From the NCBI RefSeq assembly GCF_900112825.1, contig NZ_FONE01000001.1:62001-126000 (forward strand): a stretch of 64,000 nucleotides of DNA, given 5' to 3'. Below the pieces are notes generated by a model. It did no database searches. It worked only from the letters and a program-made list of their open reading frames with translations, and was not told where the DNA came from. Position numbers and translations under genes: made by a program. This document shows positions 41,191-50,113 of the stretch, piece by piece. Position 1 is the first letter of the stretch. Each line of letters opens with the position of its first letter. The DNA is from Nitrosomonas sp. Nm166 (GTDB taxonomy: Bacteria; Pseudomonadota; Gammaproteobacteria; Burkholderiales; Nitrosomonadaceae).

Positions 41191-41444
41191 ATCGATGGAT
41201 AATACCCACAATAATTTATTTTTACGCAATGGCAGCAAACTCCATTGAAAAGAGTACGCAATAATAATCAGCCCCTTCGACTTGCCGCATCAGCCCTTAT
41301 TATTCAATCAAAACATACAAGAATTCCAGGCTAATTATACGAAATTTGCTCGAGCGTTATAAAAGGCTGCTGCAGAATAAGAATGACGGTATAGCGATAA
41401 GTGCTACTGCTGAAAAATTTTATTTTTAGTAACTCTGATTTTCA

Positions 41445-44400
41445 TCAGAAAGCAAAGAGTGCCAGATATTCAAGCAGATAGACTCCAACAATACTACTGA
41501 GTGGTATCAGCACGGATAATACAATAGGGTGATGCGATAGCGGTTGAAATACCCCTTCCTTAAAATCTCTTATTTCACCGATTAACAATTTTAGCTTGGC
41601 AGAGCTACCACCTTTTTCGTACCAAGCTCTATTTTCCAGCAACTGAGAAGAGTAGCTGTCTAATTTTTGAAGAATATCCTTTCTGGCATCTTGTGCGGCT
41701 ATTCTTAGTCTAATCGCACTACTAAGCGCGATCAATGCAGTAAATCCAAAAACAAATAGTAATAAAGGCGTGATTTGCCAATTATCGAAGTAATAAGCGC
41801 GGGACAATATTACAAGGAACAGAATGAAAAATGGATAATAAATGAACTTATTAATAATGATGGTATGTCGATGGATAAAATCCAGTAGGATTTTATGTTC
41901 GACTGCTTCTTGGGGTAAGCTGTATTTGCTTTTATTGATATTCACTAAATTAGCCGGCCATTTAACATTATGTTCTTTAAGTAATCTGATGAGATGGCTG
42001 CATAAATGTGCGACATCTACAATGATAAAAATCAACATTAAATAGGAAAAAATTGACAGGATGAGAATTGCAGTATGGATATTTGAACTGACTTCGCCTC
42101 GGAATGGAATTTTCGGTATGTCAAAAAAACCGCTTTGAATAAGCAATACAACGAATCCAACGTAAAGAATAACCATAAGTATTGCTCTTACTGAACAACA
42201 ACTAATTGTTCTTGATTCCAAATAATCAGACCAGAAATCTTTAAAGGGTATGGGTTCTTTAGAATTCATTTTCCATCGGTCAATATTTAATTTTGCCCAA
42301 AGGCTTTTTGTCTTTTTAGTATCTTCTCCGACTGAAGCAGGTGATATATATTCTTTTTCAATTGCTTCCTTATTTTCTTTCAGTTGTTGGTAAATGCTGT
42401 AAAGGAGGTAGCCTGCAAGTATGGCGGCGACAAACCTTATGCCAATAGCTGGCCAGATACTGGTGCCACTAGCGAATGGTTCTGATCCAGAATCATCTAA
42501 AGATGGTACAGTGTGATAGAAAATCAATAGCAGGGTAATGCTGATAAACACGCCAACAATAATGGGCTTAAAGCGCTCTTGAATTAGAGAGTAGTACAGG
42601 AGAATCGCTAGGAAGGCTATTGCTAAGAGCGGTCCGCTGATTTTCAAAATCTTTTCCCAATCAGAAAGTTTGATTACTGAAGCAAGTTCCGGTTCGGGAT
42701 GTATTCCATTTCCCGCTGTATGACTCAGATCAACAGCATTATTATTCCCAATTTCAAATAACCTGGGTTGTTCCTGCAATTTTTTGAGGAATTCTTTCAG
42801 AGTGCTTACTGAGCATTGCCCCTCTGTATGAGGACAATGCAAGGCTAATAGCGTAGTGAAATATAAAGCAGTTTGATAATTATCACGGAAAGGCGGCGTG
42901 TTTTTTTGCCACTCATCATTAAGCTGCAAGCCAAATGGCGAAGCAACGATCAAGTTTCGGGTCCATTTTATTTCGCTGGAATGAAAGAACCGTGCATCAA
43001 GATCAGTGGTAAAAAACAGAGCTTCCGGGAATTTAGGACGCAAGGCTTGTAGAATGAGCAACTTGTCATAGGGATCGCTTCCGGTGATACCGATTGCTTG
43101 AATACCGCCCTCGCTGGCCTTTATCTTGTCTAAATGCTTAATTTGTTCAGCTAAACGCACCAGATAATCAAGCTGACTAGTTTCAGTTGGGCGCTCTAAC
43201 TGTTTTTTGAATTCCTTGTCATTGAGCTTATTTGCTTGAGATTCTTTGCCCTTGCTATCTTGACTGGTTGCAGTGTGTTCACTCGTTATCCCATCAAGCC
43301 CTCGCAGGTAGTTGAAAGTATGAATATGTCCTTCGCTAATTCCGTTATTATTTTGATGGTTTTGATTTTCGCCGAATTCAGCAATTTTTTTCAGGATGGT
43401 CGCAGTCAGTGTTTGAGAATAAAATGTATCCAGTTCACCAATCAATACCATATGATGCGGCTGATTAGATTGTCTAGCAGGAATGGCTCCTGCAAGGTCT
43501 GGACAATTTCTTGAGATAGATTTATTAGGGTCAGCTCGATATGGAGTGACTCCACGTAATGCCAGTTCACAAAGTAATGCATGGGCTAATTTATCCTGTG
43601 GGCTGATGGTTCTGATTATTTTATCGTTCAGCCAATTGCCCCGATCCTGATATAGTGTTTTACCGATTAGTCGTTCGTCATTTGCAGTTACAGAAGTTGC
43701 GAAAATATGGCTGTGATTAAGATAGTTATCTGGTAGCGACTCCTTTTTTATCCTATTCATATCAGCATACATTTTTCTTAATGTGCCGGAATCGTGTGGG
43801 CCAATTATATTGAAGCTTATTTCTGACTCAATTTTGCTATTGGAAATAATTTCCTTTTTTAATTGACCTAGCACTTCTAGGCTATTGATCGAGGAATGGG
43901 CAAAAGTATCATTGTTTAGCCAAAGTATGAGAACCTTTTCTTTTTTATTTTTTAACAACAATTCAAGTTCTTTATCGCTAAGCTCTTCTATGCTAATTGG
44001 TTTTAGCTGATCGTTTAACTCAAACCATTCATAGGGCATATAATCTGGAAAATCACAATAAGAATTTTTTTTATCTTTTTGACATGCATTTCTAAAATCT
44101 ACAAAACCGATATGTTCTGGATCTATAGGCATATAGCCAGCAGCATGCAAGCCGGATATCAGCGCATAGCGGCTGCGTAACCGCCATTCGTGGTATTCAG
44201 CATAAGGCCCGCCGGGCACCATAACAGCTAGTATGTGAACGGAATTTTGTTTTTCCGTTTCTTTATAAATTTGACATTTTAATTCTGTAATTGAATGAGC
44301 TGCCGTTTCAGGGGGCTCTTCGTTATGACAAGTCAGCCGATTGAGTTTGTTTTCAATATTAAAAGTTGTATCAGAAATTAAACCTTCAAAGATTCCAGGT

Positions 44401-44675
44401 TGTGATTGGGTATGATTTTCTTTAGTGCTTCTGATATGAAAGGTTTTACCGGAAACTGAATCTTGTTTCTTGTATAACTCTACCGCTTGAAAAGGATCTT
44501 GCCACAATCGTGAGCGAACATCTTCAGTCGACATTCTTTCCGTATGGATCATGGCAGGCCGCGTTGGTTTGAAAATGATTTCCTGAGCAGCAAAAAGGCT
44601 TATTAGCAGTGCAACGACCGCAATTGCAGGGGTTGTTTGGGAAGATTTATCAGCCGGTTTGTTTTGTTCACTCAT
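41445..44675 (-). CDS. Large multi-domain membrane protein, unknown function
   Basis: About 1,076 residues from the ATG at 44675; a TTG 36 bases earlier is also open, and neither has a strong ribosome site. There is one N-terminal membrane helix (about 17-33), then ~630 residues probably outside the cytoplasm. These include VMVPGGPYAEYHEWRLRSRY and a section GIQAIGITGSDPYDKLLIL...FFTTDLDARFF that looks like a periplasmic-binding alpha/beta fold. About seven further membrane helices fill the C-terminal third, with a cytoplasmic insertion between. I do not recognise a named family. The AT-rich, single-gene setting suggests accessory DNA. Confidence 0.7.
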   Translation of the reverse strand: MSEQNKPADKSSQTTPAIAVVALLISLFAAQEIIFKPTRPAMIHTERMSTEDVRSRLWQDPFQAVELYKKQDSVSGKTFHIRSTKENHTQSQPGIFEGLISDTTFNIENKLNRLTCHNEEPPETAAHSITELKCQIYKETEKQNSVHILAVMVPGGPYAEYHEWRLRSRYALISGLHAAGYMPIDPEHIGFVDFRNACQKDKKNSYCDFPDYMPYEWFELNDQLKPISIEELSDKELELLLKNKKEKVLILWLNNDTFAHSSINSLEVLGQLKKEIISNSKIESEISFNIIGPHDSGTLRKMYADMNRIKKESLPDNYLNHSHIFATSVTANDERLIGKTLYQDRGNWLNDKIIRTISPQDKLAHALLCELALRGVTPYRADPNKSISRNCPDLAGAIPARQSNQPHHMVLIGELDTFYSQTLTATILKKIAEFGENQNHQNNNGISEGHIHTFNYLRGLDGITSEHTATSQDSKGKESQANKLNDKEFKKQLERPTETSQLDYLVRLAEQIKHLDKIKASEGGIQAIGITGSDPYDKLLILQALRPKFPEALFFTTDLDARFFHSSEIKWTRNLIVASPFGLQLNDEWQKNTPPFRDNYQTALYFTTLLALHCPHTEGQCSVSTLKEFLKKLQEQPRLFEIGNNNAVDLSHTAGNGIHPEPELASVIKLSDWEKILKISGPLLAIAFLAILLYYSLIQERFKPIIVGVFISITLLLIFYHTVPSLDDSGSEPFASGTSIWPAIGIRFVAAILAGYLLYSIYQQLKENKEAIEKEYISPASVGEDTKKTKSLWAKLNIDRWKMNSKEPIPFKDFWSDYLESRTISCCSVRAILMVILYVGFVVLLIQSGFFDIPKIPFRGEVSSNIHTAILILSIFSYLMLIFIIVDVAHLCSHLIRLLKEHNVKWPANLVNINKSKYSLPQEAVEHKILLDFIHRHTIIINKFIYYPFFILFLVILSRAYYFDNWQITPLLLFVFGFTALIALSSAIRLRIAAQDARKDILQKLDSYSSQLLENRAWYEKGGSSAKLKLLIGEIRDFKEGVFQPLSHHPIVLSVLIPLSSIVGVYLLEYLALFAF

Positions 44676-44711
44676 GGCGCACAGTGCGGATTCACGAACT
44701 AACCGCAGCAA

Positions 44712-45045
44712 TTAATGTTTAGTAGCGATTTCGGTAAGTGCCAAATTTTACTGGTTTGCTGACTTGCTCAGAGATCCTTCCGGATACCTTACCTTGTCCT
44801 CATGATAAGACTGTCTATTTGATAAATAAATAAGCATTCGCTTATTTTGATCTAAGCTACTTGCTTATAATGGTATGGACGGGTAATACGGGAAAACTCA
44901 GAAGAAGGTTAAATTGCTTTTTTATTTAGCAGTGAATGAATTCCTCGAACAATTCCGAAGCGCATTAAGCAAATGAAGGTTGGATTTAAGAACCACCGAA
45001 ATGTCAGGGTCACATAAGCATCAGGGTCTTTTGATCTGTGCGGGT
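44712..45045. other. Gene-free stretch upstream of the large membrane protein
   Basis: No gene seen. An AT-rich region (44815-44880) with the small palindrome AATAAGCATTCGCTTATT probably carries the promoter of the minus-strand membrane protein gene. Confidence 0.35.
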
Positions 45046-45104
45046 GCCGGCGTAAAGCATGCGCCTAAGCCGCTCTGCGGCTCGGCTTAATTTAGGCGTT
45101 CGGC
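45046..45104. other. attC-like long imperfect hairpin
   Basis: 59 bases form a long imperfect hairpin. An inner stem lies around AAGCCGCTCTGCGGCTCGGCTT, and outer arms begin GCCGGCGTAAA and end TTTAGGCGTTCGGC. The inner part, the unpaired bases and the GCGTTNGGC end resemble integron attC sites, but the core GTTCGGC differs from the GTTRRRY consensus at one base. A plain hairpin is the alternative. Confidence 0.4.
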
Positions 45105-45254
45105 ATCAGCCCCGCAAAAATACTACGTGCTTTTGTTCTTTTGCATAATTGTTAAATAAATGTTTTTTCATTCAACCGTCGCTGTTGAGTTAGTGTTCCA
45201 TACTTATCACGGGTTTGAATTCCCCATCGAATTAATTTATTCCAGGAGGAAGAA

Positions 45255-45710
45255 ATGGTTAAGAGGCACATATTTTCTTGCAGCAGATTTTTCTGGACGT
45301 TTGCTTTGAGCATGCTGATTTTTGCTTCTGCCGCGAACGCGGCGATGCAATCGGCAACTTTTACAACGTCAGCTTATCCTCTTCTCGGCAACAATCACAT
45401 CGCCGCAGACTTGAACGACGACGGCAAGCTGGATTTAGCGGGAACGGGCACAAACTAGCGGCTATTATGCTGGGCAATGGCGACGGATCGCCTCCAAGGC
45501 AGAGCTGCGCGTGGAAGCCACAAGCACCAACAGCAGTGCCGTACTCAAGTGTTACGTGACCTCGACGGGCGCACTGATCAGGACACTGACGAACAACAGC
45601 GGTGGCAAGCACAGCGAACAATTTTCGTGGCCGACGAATCCGCAAAGCATTACCGTTCGTAGCAGCAATGGGGGGAGGCAACGTGCACTGTAACACTGAA
45701 GTAATCGGCT
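45255..45710 (+). pseudogene. Decayed FG-GAP/VCBS-type secreted protein
   Basis: It begins with a strong AGGAGGAAGAA site and ATG, a signal peptide (MVKRHIFSCSRFFWTFALSM..., ANAA) and the FG-GAP-like IAADLNDDGKLDLAGTG, then stops at TAG 45456-45458. The repeat goes on just past the stop (IMLGNGDGS). A later segment in another frame (45490-45690) reads KAELRVEATSTNSSAVLKCYV, GGKHSEQFSWPTNPQSITV, the usual C-terminal module of such proteins. The central repeats are lost, so this is a deletion derivative with frameshifts. Confidence 0.7.
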
Positions 45711-45724
45711 GCGCCGGAATGACA

Positions 45725-46142
45725 AATAGTGCGAGAAGATCAATCCAACAGATTAAGGATAAGTTATCTCGCACCCAGACAGGCTTTATTAATCTGTAGA
45801 AATTATTTTTCTATCTGTTTCTCACATAACTTAAAATCGTGATCTGTCCCCTGTTTCGGTCTATTGAGTGCAGTTAATTTCCATAAGCAGCAAAATATTG
45901 CCGTGTATAGTCGCTGCAGCTAAATATCTCATCTAGGCTGAGACACCAGTAAATTATTCTTTTTAGATTAATAGCGTGGTGTGTTATCGTAGATATGCAA
46001 TTTTTATGCATTATTTAATATGAAATAGTCGTTGATTAAAAACAGCTATACGTTCTCGACTGGGTTGAGTATTGTCCTGAATGAAGGAAGTGATTCTTAA
46101 CTACAGCTTTCCGGGTGAAATATTGTATAAAGGAGGATAAAA
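45725..46142. other. Gene-free stretch upstream of the tandem paralogues
   Basis: No gene seen. It is AT-rich and ends in AAAGGAGGATAAAAATG, a strong ribosome site for the next gene; it probably holds that operon's promoter. Confidence 0.35.
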
Positions 46143-46541
46143 ATGGCGCAAGGCAGCATAATGTTACAAATTGATGTCCTACAGGAAATTGATGAACCTG
46201 TCACATTTATTCCTCCTGTTACTGTGATGGCATTTCATTTTCTCAGTTTTGATAAAACCACCGTTCGCGAAATCACTTCTCAAAAAACCGGTGGAATTCT
46301 TGCTGGGGCAATCGGCTCCACGATTGGTTTTTCTGGTATTCCTCATGCTGAACTGAGATTATTCTTAAGAGGAGGAGAAGAAGCCTTCTTTATCGCTCCT
46401 ACACACGTATCTTCTCCCCAGTTCGAAGCAGGCTTTGCTATTTTAGAATTGAAAGATATAGGAATTACCGGATTTGATGATACTAAAGTACGCGTTAGCC
46501 GCCGGATAGGCGGTCATGCCTATCTCGACGAAGTACCTTAA
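46143..46541 (+). CDS. Unknown small protein, tandem paralogue 1
   Basis: 132 residues, no signal or membrane helix, mostly beta-strand-like composition. Recognisable only by its neighbour: about 72% identical by hand alignment to the next gene's product, gapless and equal in length. Shared blocks include MAQGSIMLQ, PPVTVMAFHFLSFDKTTVRE, LRLFLRGGEE and SSPQFEAGFAILE; both end IGGHAYLDEV. An AAGGAGGAT site stands before the ATG. First of three genes in a row. Function unknown. Confidence 0.7.
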   Translation: MAQGSIMLQIDVLQEIDEPVTFIPPVTVMAFHFLSFDKTTVREITSQKTGGILAGAIGSTIGFSGIPHAELRLFLRGGEEAFFIAPTHVSSPQFEAGFAILELKDIGITGFDDTKVRVSRRIGGHAYLDEVP

Positions 46542-46555
46542 CTAAGGAGAAGAAA

Positions 46556-46954
46556 ATGGCGCAAGGCAGCATAATGCTACAAGTCAGTGTCATACAGGAT
46601 ATCGCTGGACCTGTCACATCCATTCCACCGGTAACGGTGATGGCATTTCATTTTCTCAGTTTTGATAAAACTACCGTTCGAGAAATCACTGCGGAAAAAA
46701 CAGGAGGAATTCTTGCTGGAGGATCGAACATGCCGATAGGTTATTCTGGTAGTCCTTTTGCCGTATTGAGATTATTTTTAAGAGGCGGAGAAGAAGTATT
46801 TTTTCTTGCCCCTTCTCATGTATCTTCACCTCAGTTCGAAGCAGGCTTTGCGATATTAGAAATCGAAGAACTTGGCGTGACATCGATCGGCTCTAATGAA
46901 ATGAATCTCTCTCGCCTTATAGGCGGCCATGCCTATCTCGACGAAGTAGAATAA
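46556..46954 (+). CDS. Unknown small protein, tandem paralogue 2
   Basis: 132-residue paralogue of the preceding product, 14 bases downstream with its own AAGGAGAAG site. Divergence is concentrated in two stretches (residues ~56-70 and ~103-122), which may be binding or interaction surfaces, while the core is constant. No known family recognised. Confidence 0.7.
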   Translation: MAQGSIMLQVSVIQDIAGPVTSIPPVTVMAFHFLSFDKTTVREITAEKTGGILAGGSNMPIGYSGSPFAVLRLFLRGGEEVFFLAPSHVSSPQFEAGFAILEIEELGVTSIGSNEMNLSRLIGGHAYLDEVE

Positions 46955-46973
46955 CTAGAGAGGAGGACAACCA

Positions 46974-47324
46974 ATGAATATAACGATTAAAGGTCCTGGG
47001 GAAATAGTAGTACGGTTCATAGATCAGAATGGCAAGGCTTTGCTACAAGAAACGATACGTGTCTCTGGCTCAGGTATGGTTGAAGCGAAGAGAGATATCA
47101 ATCTCTCTTTAGAAACATTATCTGGTCAGGTATTAGTATCACCCGTTCTTATCCAGCAAGGCGAGAAACAACAGGTCACATTCGACGGAGAGCATCATTC
47201 TTCCTTCACAAGAAAACGCTGCCAGGAAATCGGCTGCACCCAGAATATAACTGAAGACGCAGCACATGGACATGCGCAGCCCTTGCAAGAAGGAGCTATT
47301 CATTTACCGAGTGCGCAGAAATAA
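46974..47324 (+). CDS. Unknown small protein, third gene of the tandem operon
   Basis: 116 residues following the paralogues by 19 bases, with a very strong GAGAGGAGG site. The first ~75 residues (MNITIKGPGEIVVRFIDQNG...) look like a compact beta domain. The tail (CQEIGCTQNITEDAAHGHAQ) is less regular and ends near IS630 remnants, so the original C-terminus may have been altered. Not recognised; it probably acts with the two proteins before it. Confidence 0.55.
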   Translation: MNITIKGPGEIVVRFIDQNGKALLQETIRVSGSGMVEAKRDINLSLETLSGQVLVSPVLIQQGEKQQVTFDGEHHSSFTRKRCQEIGCTQNITEDAAHGHAQPLQEGAIHLPSAQK

Positions 47325-47489
47325 GAAAGCATTATCTATACTAGCTCAACTTAATTTGCAAAAGTGGCGGCTGATTTGGCTAAGCTCTCATGCAGTAAGT
47401 GACAATTGCGAAACAGGACCCACACAGATCTGGAGCATGAAGCGCAAATCCTTGATGAAGTGTTCGCTATGCAGTATAGAGCGTCAGGT

Positions 47490-47755
47490 CTGACCCTGAC
47501 GCGTCAAAGTGCCACACTCGCATTACCATCCAATCTGCATCTGCTGTTTTTGCCACCCTGTTCGCCAGAGCTCAACCCGCAAGAACACATATGGGATGAG
47601 TTGCGCGAAAAGTTCTTTCACAATCAAATATTCGATAACCTCAAGACACTTGAAGACATCTTTTTAAAGCGCTGCAAATACTCGAAACCAATTTGCCACG
47701 AGTAAAAAGTATCACAGCATGGGATTGGATAATTAATGCAATTTTAATGCGAATT
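47490..47755 (+). mobile_element. IS630-family transposase remnant
   Basis: Only the C-terminal catalytic part is left: LALPSNLHLLFLPPCSPELN, PQEHIWDELREKFFHNQIF. A frameshift follows near 47660, after which another frame continues ALQILETNLPRVKSITAWDW to the end. The SPELNP-x-E motif holds the last acidic residue of the DDE triad. The N-terminal half is missing, and inverted repeats were not found. Confidence 0.75.
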
Positions 47756-47791
47756 AGAATAAAACCACCAACTCATTTAATGGAGATTGAT

Positions 47792-47988
47792 ATGCAGTTA
47801 ATTTTTGAAAAGAAATGGGCTACCCATTACGAAATCAAAGAACCGTCTTCCGGTTTAACTGTATGCCATCTGCACTACAGCCCTTATAATAATCAATGGT
47901 TTTCCAGTGGACATACCGCAAATATTACTTTCTTTGAGGAAATTCACGCCAGATCGCCGATAAACTTGAGGAATTGAATAAGCAATGA
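47792..47988 (+). pseudogene. Small unknown gene with a frameshift near its 3' end
   Basis: It starts MQLIFEKKWATHYEIKEPSS after TGGAGAT and reads well to FFEEIHA (about 47952). In that frame it ends irregularly, but a shift by one gives RQIADKLEELNKQ and a stop whose TGA overlaps the next ATG. The original protein was thus ~65 residues. Family unknown. Confidence 0.45.
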
Positions 47989-48116
47989 TCTACGAAGAAA
48001 ACGGACAAATCATAGCCAATGAACTAATGGTCTCCTGTGTGCTCAACTGGAGCTCATATCATGCAAGCCGGCCAGTTGCAGCAAAACTAGCGAATGCAGT
48101 GGTTGAACAGCGATAG
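47985..48116 (+). CDS. 43-residue unknown protein
   Basis: MIYEENGQIIANELMVSCVL... Its ATG overlaps the restored stop of the preceding small gene in the ATGA manner, which suggests a once-coupled pair. No family recognised; it may be non-functional. Confidence 0.35.
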   Translation: MIYEENGQIIANELMVSCVLNWSSYHASRPVAAKLANAVVEQR

Positions 48117-48132
48117 TATCCTGACTTAATGT

Positions 48133-48999
48133 ATGAGATGCACGCAGCATGTCCTGTTCACCCTTGCCAGCGGCCGCTCGGGCACGAGTTATCTTGCTGA
48201 TTTCTTTGTCAAGAATATCACGCAGTGTTACAGCACCCACGAGCCTTATTTCACTCCGGGTAATCCCACGCTGTTTGGCAAACCCATTGAATGGAATACA
48301 TGGCACAATGACAGTGCATTACTGCCGGTGTTAGAGCGCAAATGCCGCTTTATCGCCAGCTGCAAGCAGCCGTTTTATTTTGAGTCCAATCATGCTTTCC
48401 TGAAAGCTTTTAACCGCCATGCCGGAACACTGCTGCACAATCCCGGCTTTGTCCATCTGGTGCGCAACCCGTTGCAGGTGGCAAAAAGCGAATGTGTCCG
48501 AGAACAGGCGATACGTAAGATGCATCTTCCATTTGTGGACTATAAAAGCGATACCAGCGAGCGCTTGTTCCGCTGGGCGTTGACCGGCTACGAAGCGTTG
48601 TTTCAGCACTATCCAGCAACGCTCAGTCGCTTTCAATTCTATATGCTGCAATGGCTGGAGATTGAGCACCGGGCTATGCAATTGATTCGCGATAATCACT
48701 GGCAAGATCGGGTGTTTTTTATCGATGTTGACGTGAATCTAAAACAAGAAGCCGTGTTAAAAAACATGGTCAACTTTTTTGACTTACCGCATCAGCCGGT
48801 ATTCAATCTGAACTTGCGCCACAATAAAACCCCGTTTATCGGTCCGATAATCATCACTGCACAAGATAAACAGGAATTTCAGGCGATTGTGCGTGATTTG
48901 CCCGATAGTTACAGACAGTTGTTGCAGGGTAAGCCGTATCGCAATTGTAGCTGGTTCATTGAGGTAAACCGGCTAATAAGCAATTGCCATCGAATATGA
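48133..48999 (+). CDS. Sulfotransferase-like protein
   Basis: 288 residues. The N-terminal TLASGRSGTSYLADFFVKN matches the 5'-phosphosulfate loop of PAPS-dependent sulfotransferases, and FVHLVRNPLQVAKSECVRE the 3'-phosphate motif. The C-terminus is less conserved. Its acceptor is unknown; such genes are often in surface polysaccharide or accessory regions. PAPS supply is uncertain, since the sulfate pathway in this window appears to use APS and no APS kinase is seen here. The ATG at 48133 has no strong ribosome site. Confidence 0.75.
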   Translation: MRCTQHVLFTLASGRSGTSYLADFFVKNITQCYSTHEPYFTPGNPTLFGKPIEWNTWHNDSALLPVLERKCRFIASCKQPFYFESNHAFLKAFNRHAGTLLHNPGFVHLVRNPLQVAKSECVREQAIRKMHLPFVDYKSDTSERLFRWALTGYEALFQHYPATLSRFQFYMLQWLEIEHRAMQLIRDNHWQDRVFFIDVDVNLKQEAVLKNMVNFFDLPHQPVFNLNLRHNKTPFIGPIIITAQDKQEFQAIVRDLPDSYRQLLQGKPYRNCSWFIEVNRLISNCHRI

Positions 49000-49047
49000 G
49001 TGTGCTTGGGTTTGTTCGTTTTTATCAACGCCGCAGCGGAATCTCCT

Positions 49048-49557
49048 TCAGCCTAGCCCAAGGGCTGAGCCGTAGAAGCGGCGATGTAGGTCACGCACCT
49101 GCTCCGCGAAGCCGGGAACCGGCCCCACTACTAAAAGATTAGGGACAATCTCCCGGATTGCCAGGCTTCGCACCGGAGATGCGGGAACCCCGAGCTCGGC
49201 AAGCCAGGCTGCCAGTTGATCTGAAGAACTCACATATACAATGCGGCCCAGTCCGACCCAGCCGTGCGCGGCGGCACACATCGGGCAATGCTCGCCCGAG
49301 GTGAAGACGGTGGCTGCAGCTCGTTCATCAGGAGTCATGTTCGCCGCAGCCCACCGCGCCAGTTCAAACTCCGGATGACGAGTCCGGTCGCCGGAAGAAA
49401 TCACGCGATTGCGGTCTTCAGCTAGGGCAATGCCATTCCCAGCAACAAGCACAGAGCCAAACGGTTCGTCACCCGCCTCCAAAGCCTCAGTTGCCAGTTC
49501 TATGCAGCGGCGTAAGTGCCGCCACTCGGCTGTCGTTAGATCTAAAGATACAGTCAT
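49048..49557 (-). CDS. Nucleoside/guanine deaminase-like protein
   Basis: 169-residue cytidine/guanine deaminase-fold enzyme. The zinc site consists of HPE in TRHPEFELARWAA (His ligand and catalytic Glu) and SGEHCPMCAAAHGW (two Cys ligands). It probably hydrolytically deaminates a purine or related base in the cytoplasm. Its GC content is visibly higher than that of neighbours, which suggests recent transfer. It is flanked by a sulfotransferase gene and transposase remnants. Confidence 0.8.
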   Translation of the reverse strand: MTVSLDLTTAEWRHLRRCIELATEALEAGDEPFGSVLVAGNGIALAEDRNRVISSGDRTRHPEFELARWAAANMTPDERAAATVFTSGEHCPMCAAAHGWVGLGRIVYVSSSDQLAAWLAELGVPASPVRSLAIREIVPNLLVVGPVPGFAEQVRDLHRRFYGSALGLG

Positions 49558-49867
49558 AAAACGCTCATTAATGGATTCGCAACCCCCAGCATGCCGGAGG
49601 ATAGGAGCCCCAGGCTCACATATCCTATTCCCTTAATAAATACTCTGCGGTTTAAATCCTTGAGTTGGTCCAAGGAATTCATGGTTATTTCTTCTTCCTA
49701 TGGTTCAATCAGAAAATAATCACACTCTGACCCTTCAGGCCGGAAACAGCGAAGGCCGGCGCGCTGAGCTGATCACCGTATGGCCACCACAACCGGTTTC
49801 TTCCTGGCATAAGGGTTAGGCCTTGCATTGATATTCTCTCTCTTTTTTTGCCAGTTTCTTCACGACC

Positions 49868-50040
49868 CACCTTCTTTTCATCACCCGCCGTCGCACGATA
49901 GCTGTTCCAACGCCACTCTTGAGCACTGCGCACTTTGTGCACGCATCGCAAAACACAATATAACGCACCAATTCCAGCAAGTGGGTATCCTTCTGCACCA
50001 GTATTGGGGTTGGCAGCCGAGCCGAAGCGTTGGATGAATG
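49868..50040 (-). mobile_element. REP-associated (Y1-type) transposase remnant
   Basis: Read on the minus strand, ILVQKDTHLLELVRYIVF changes frame and goes on as VRSAQEWRWNSYRATAGDEK. These are the conserved RYIVLNPVRA and WxWSSYRAT parts of TnpA-REP transposases. The rest is missing. The remaining gap 49558-50113 shows nothing else except GC-rich ends. Confidence 0.65.
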
Positions 50041-50113
50041 TGAGTGCAGCAGGTATGATTCACTCTTTTTCATTCGAAAAAGCTACACTTGGATTCGGAA
50101 AGTTGATCAAATT

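Noticed and set aside
45205-45232. T-arm-like GGGTTTGAATTCCCC
   Set aside because: The loop lacks TTC at the right place and no other tRNA arms are present; it is just before a protein start.
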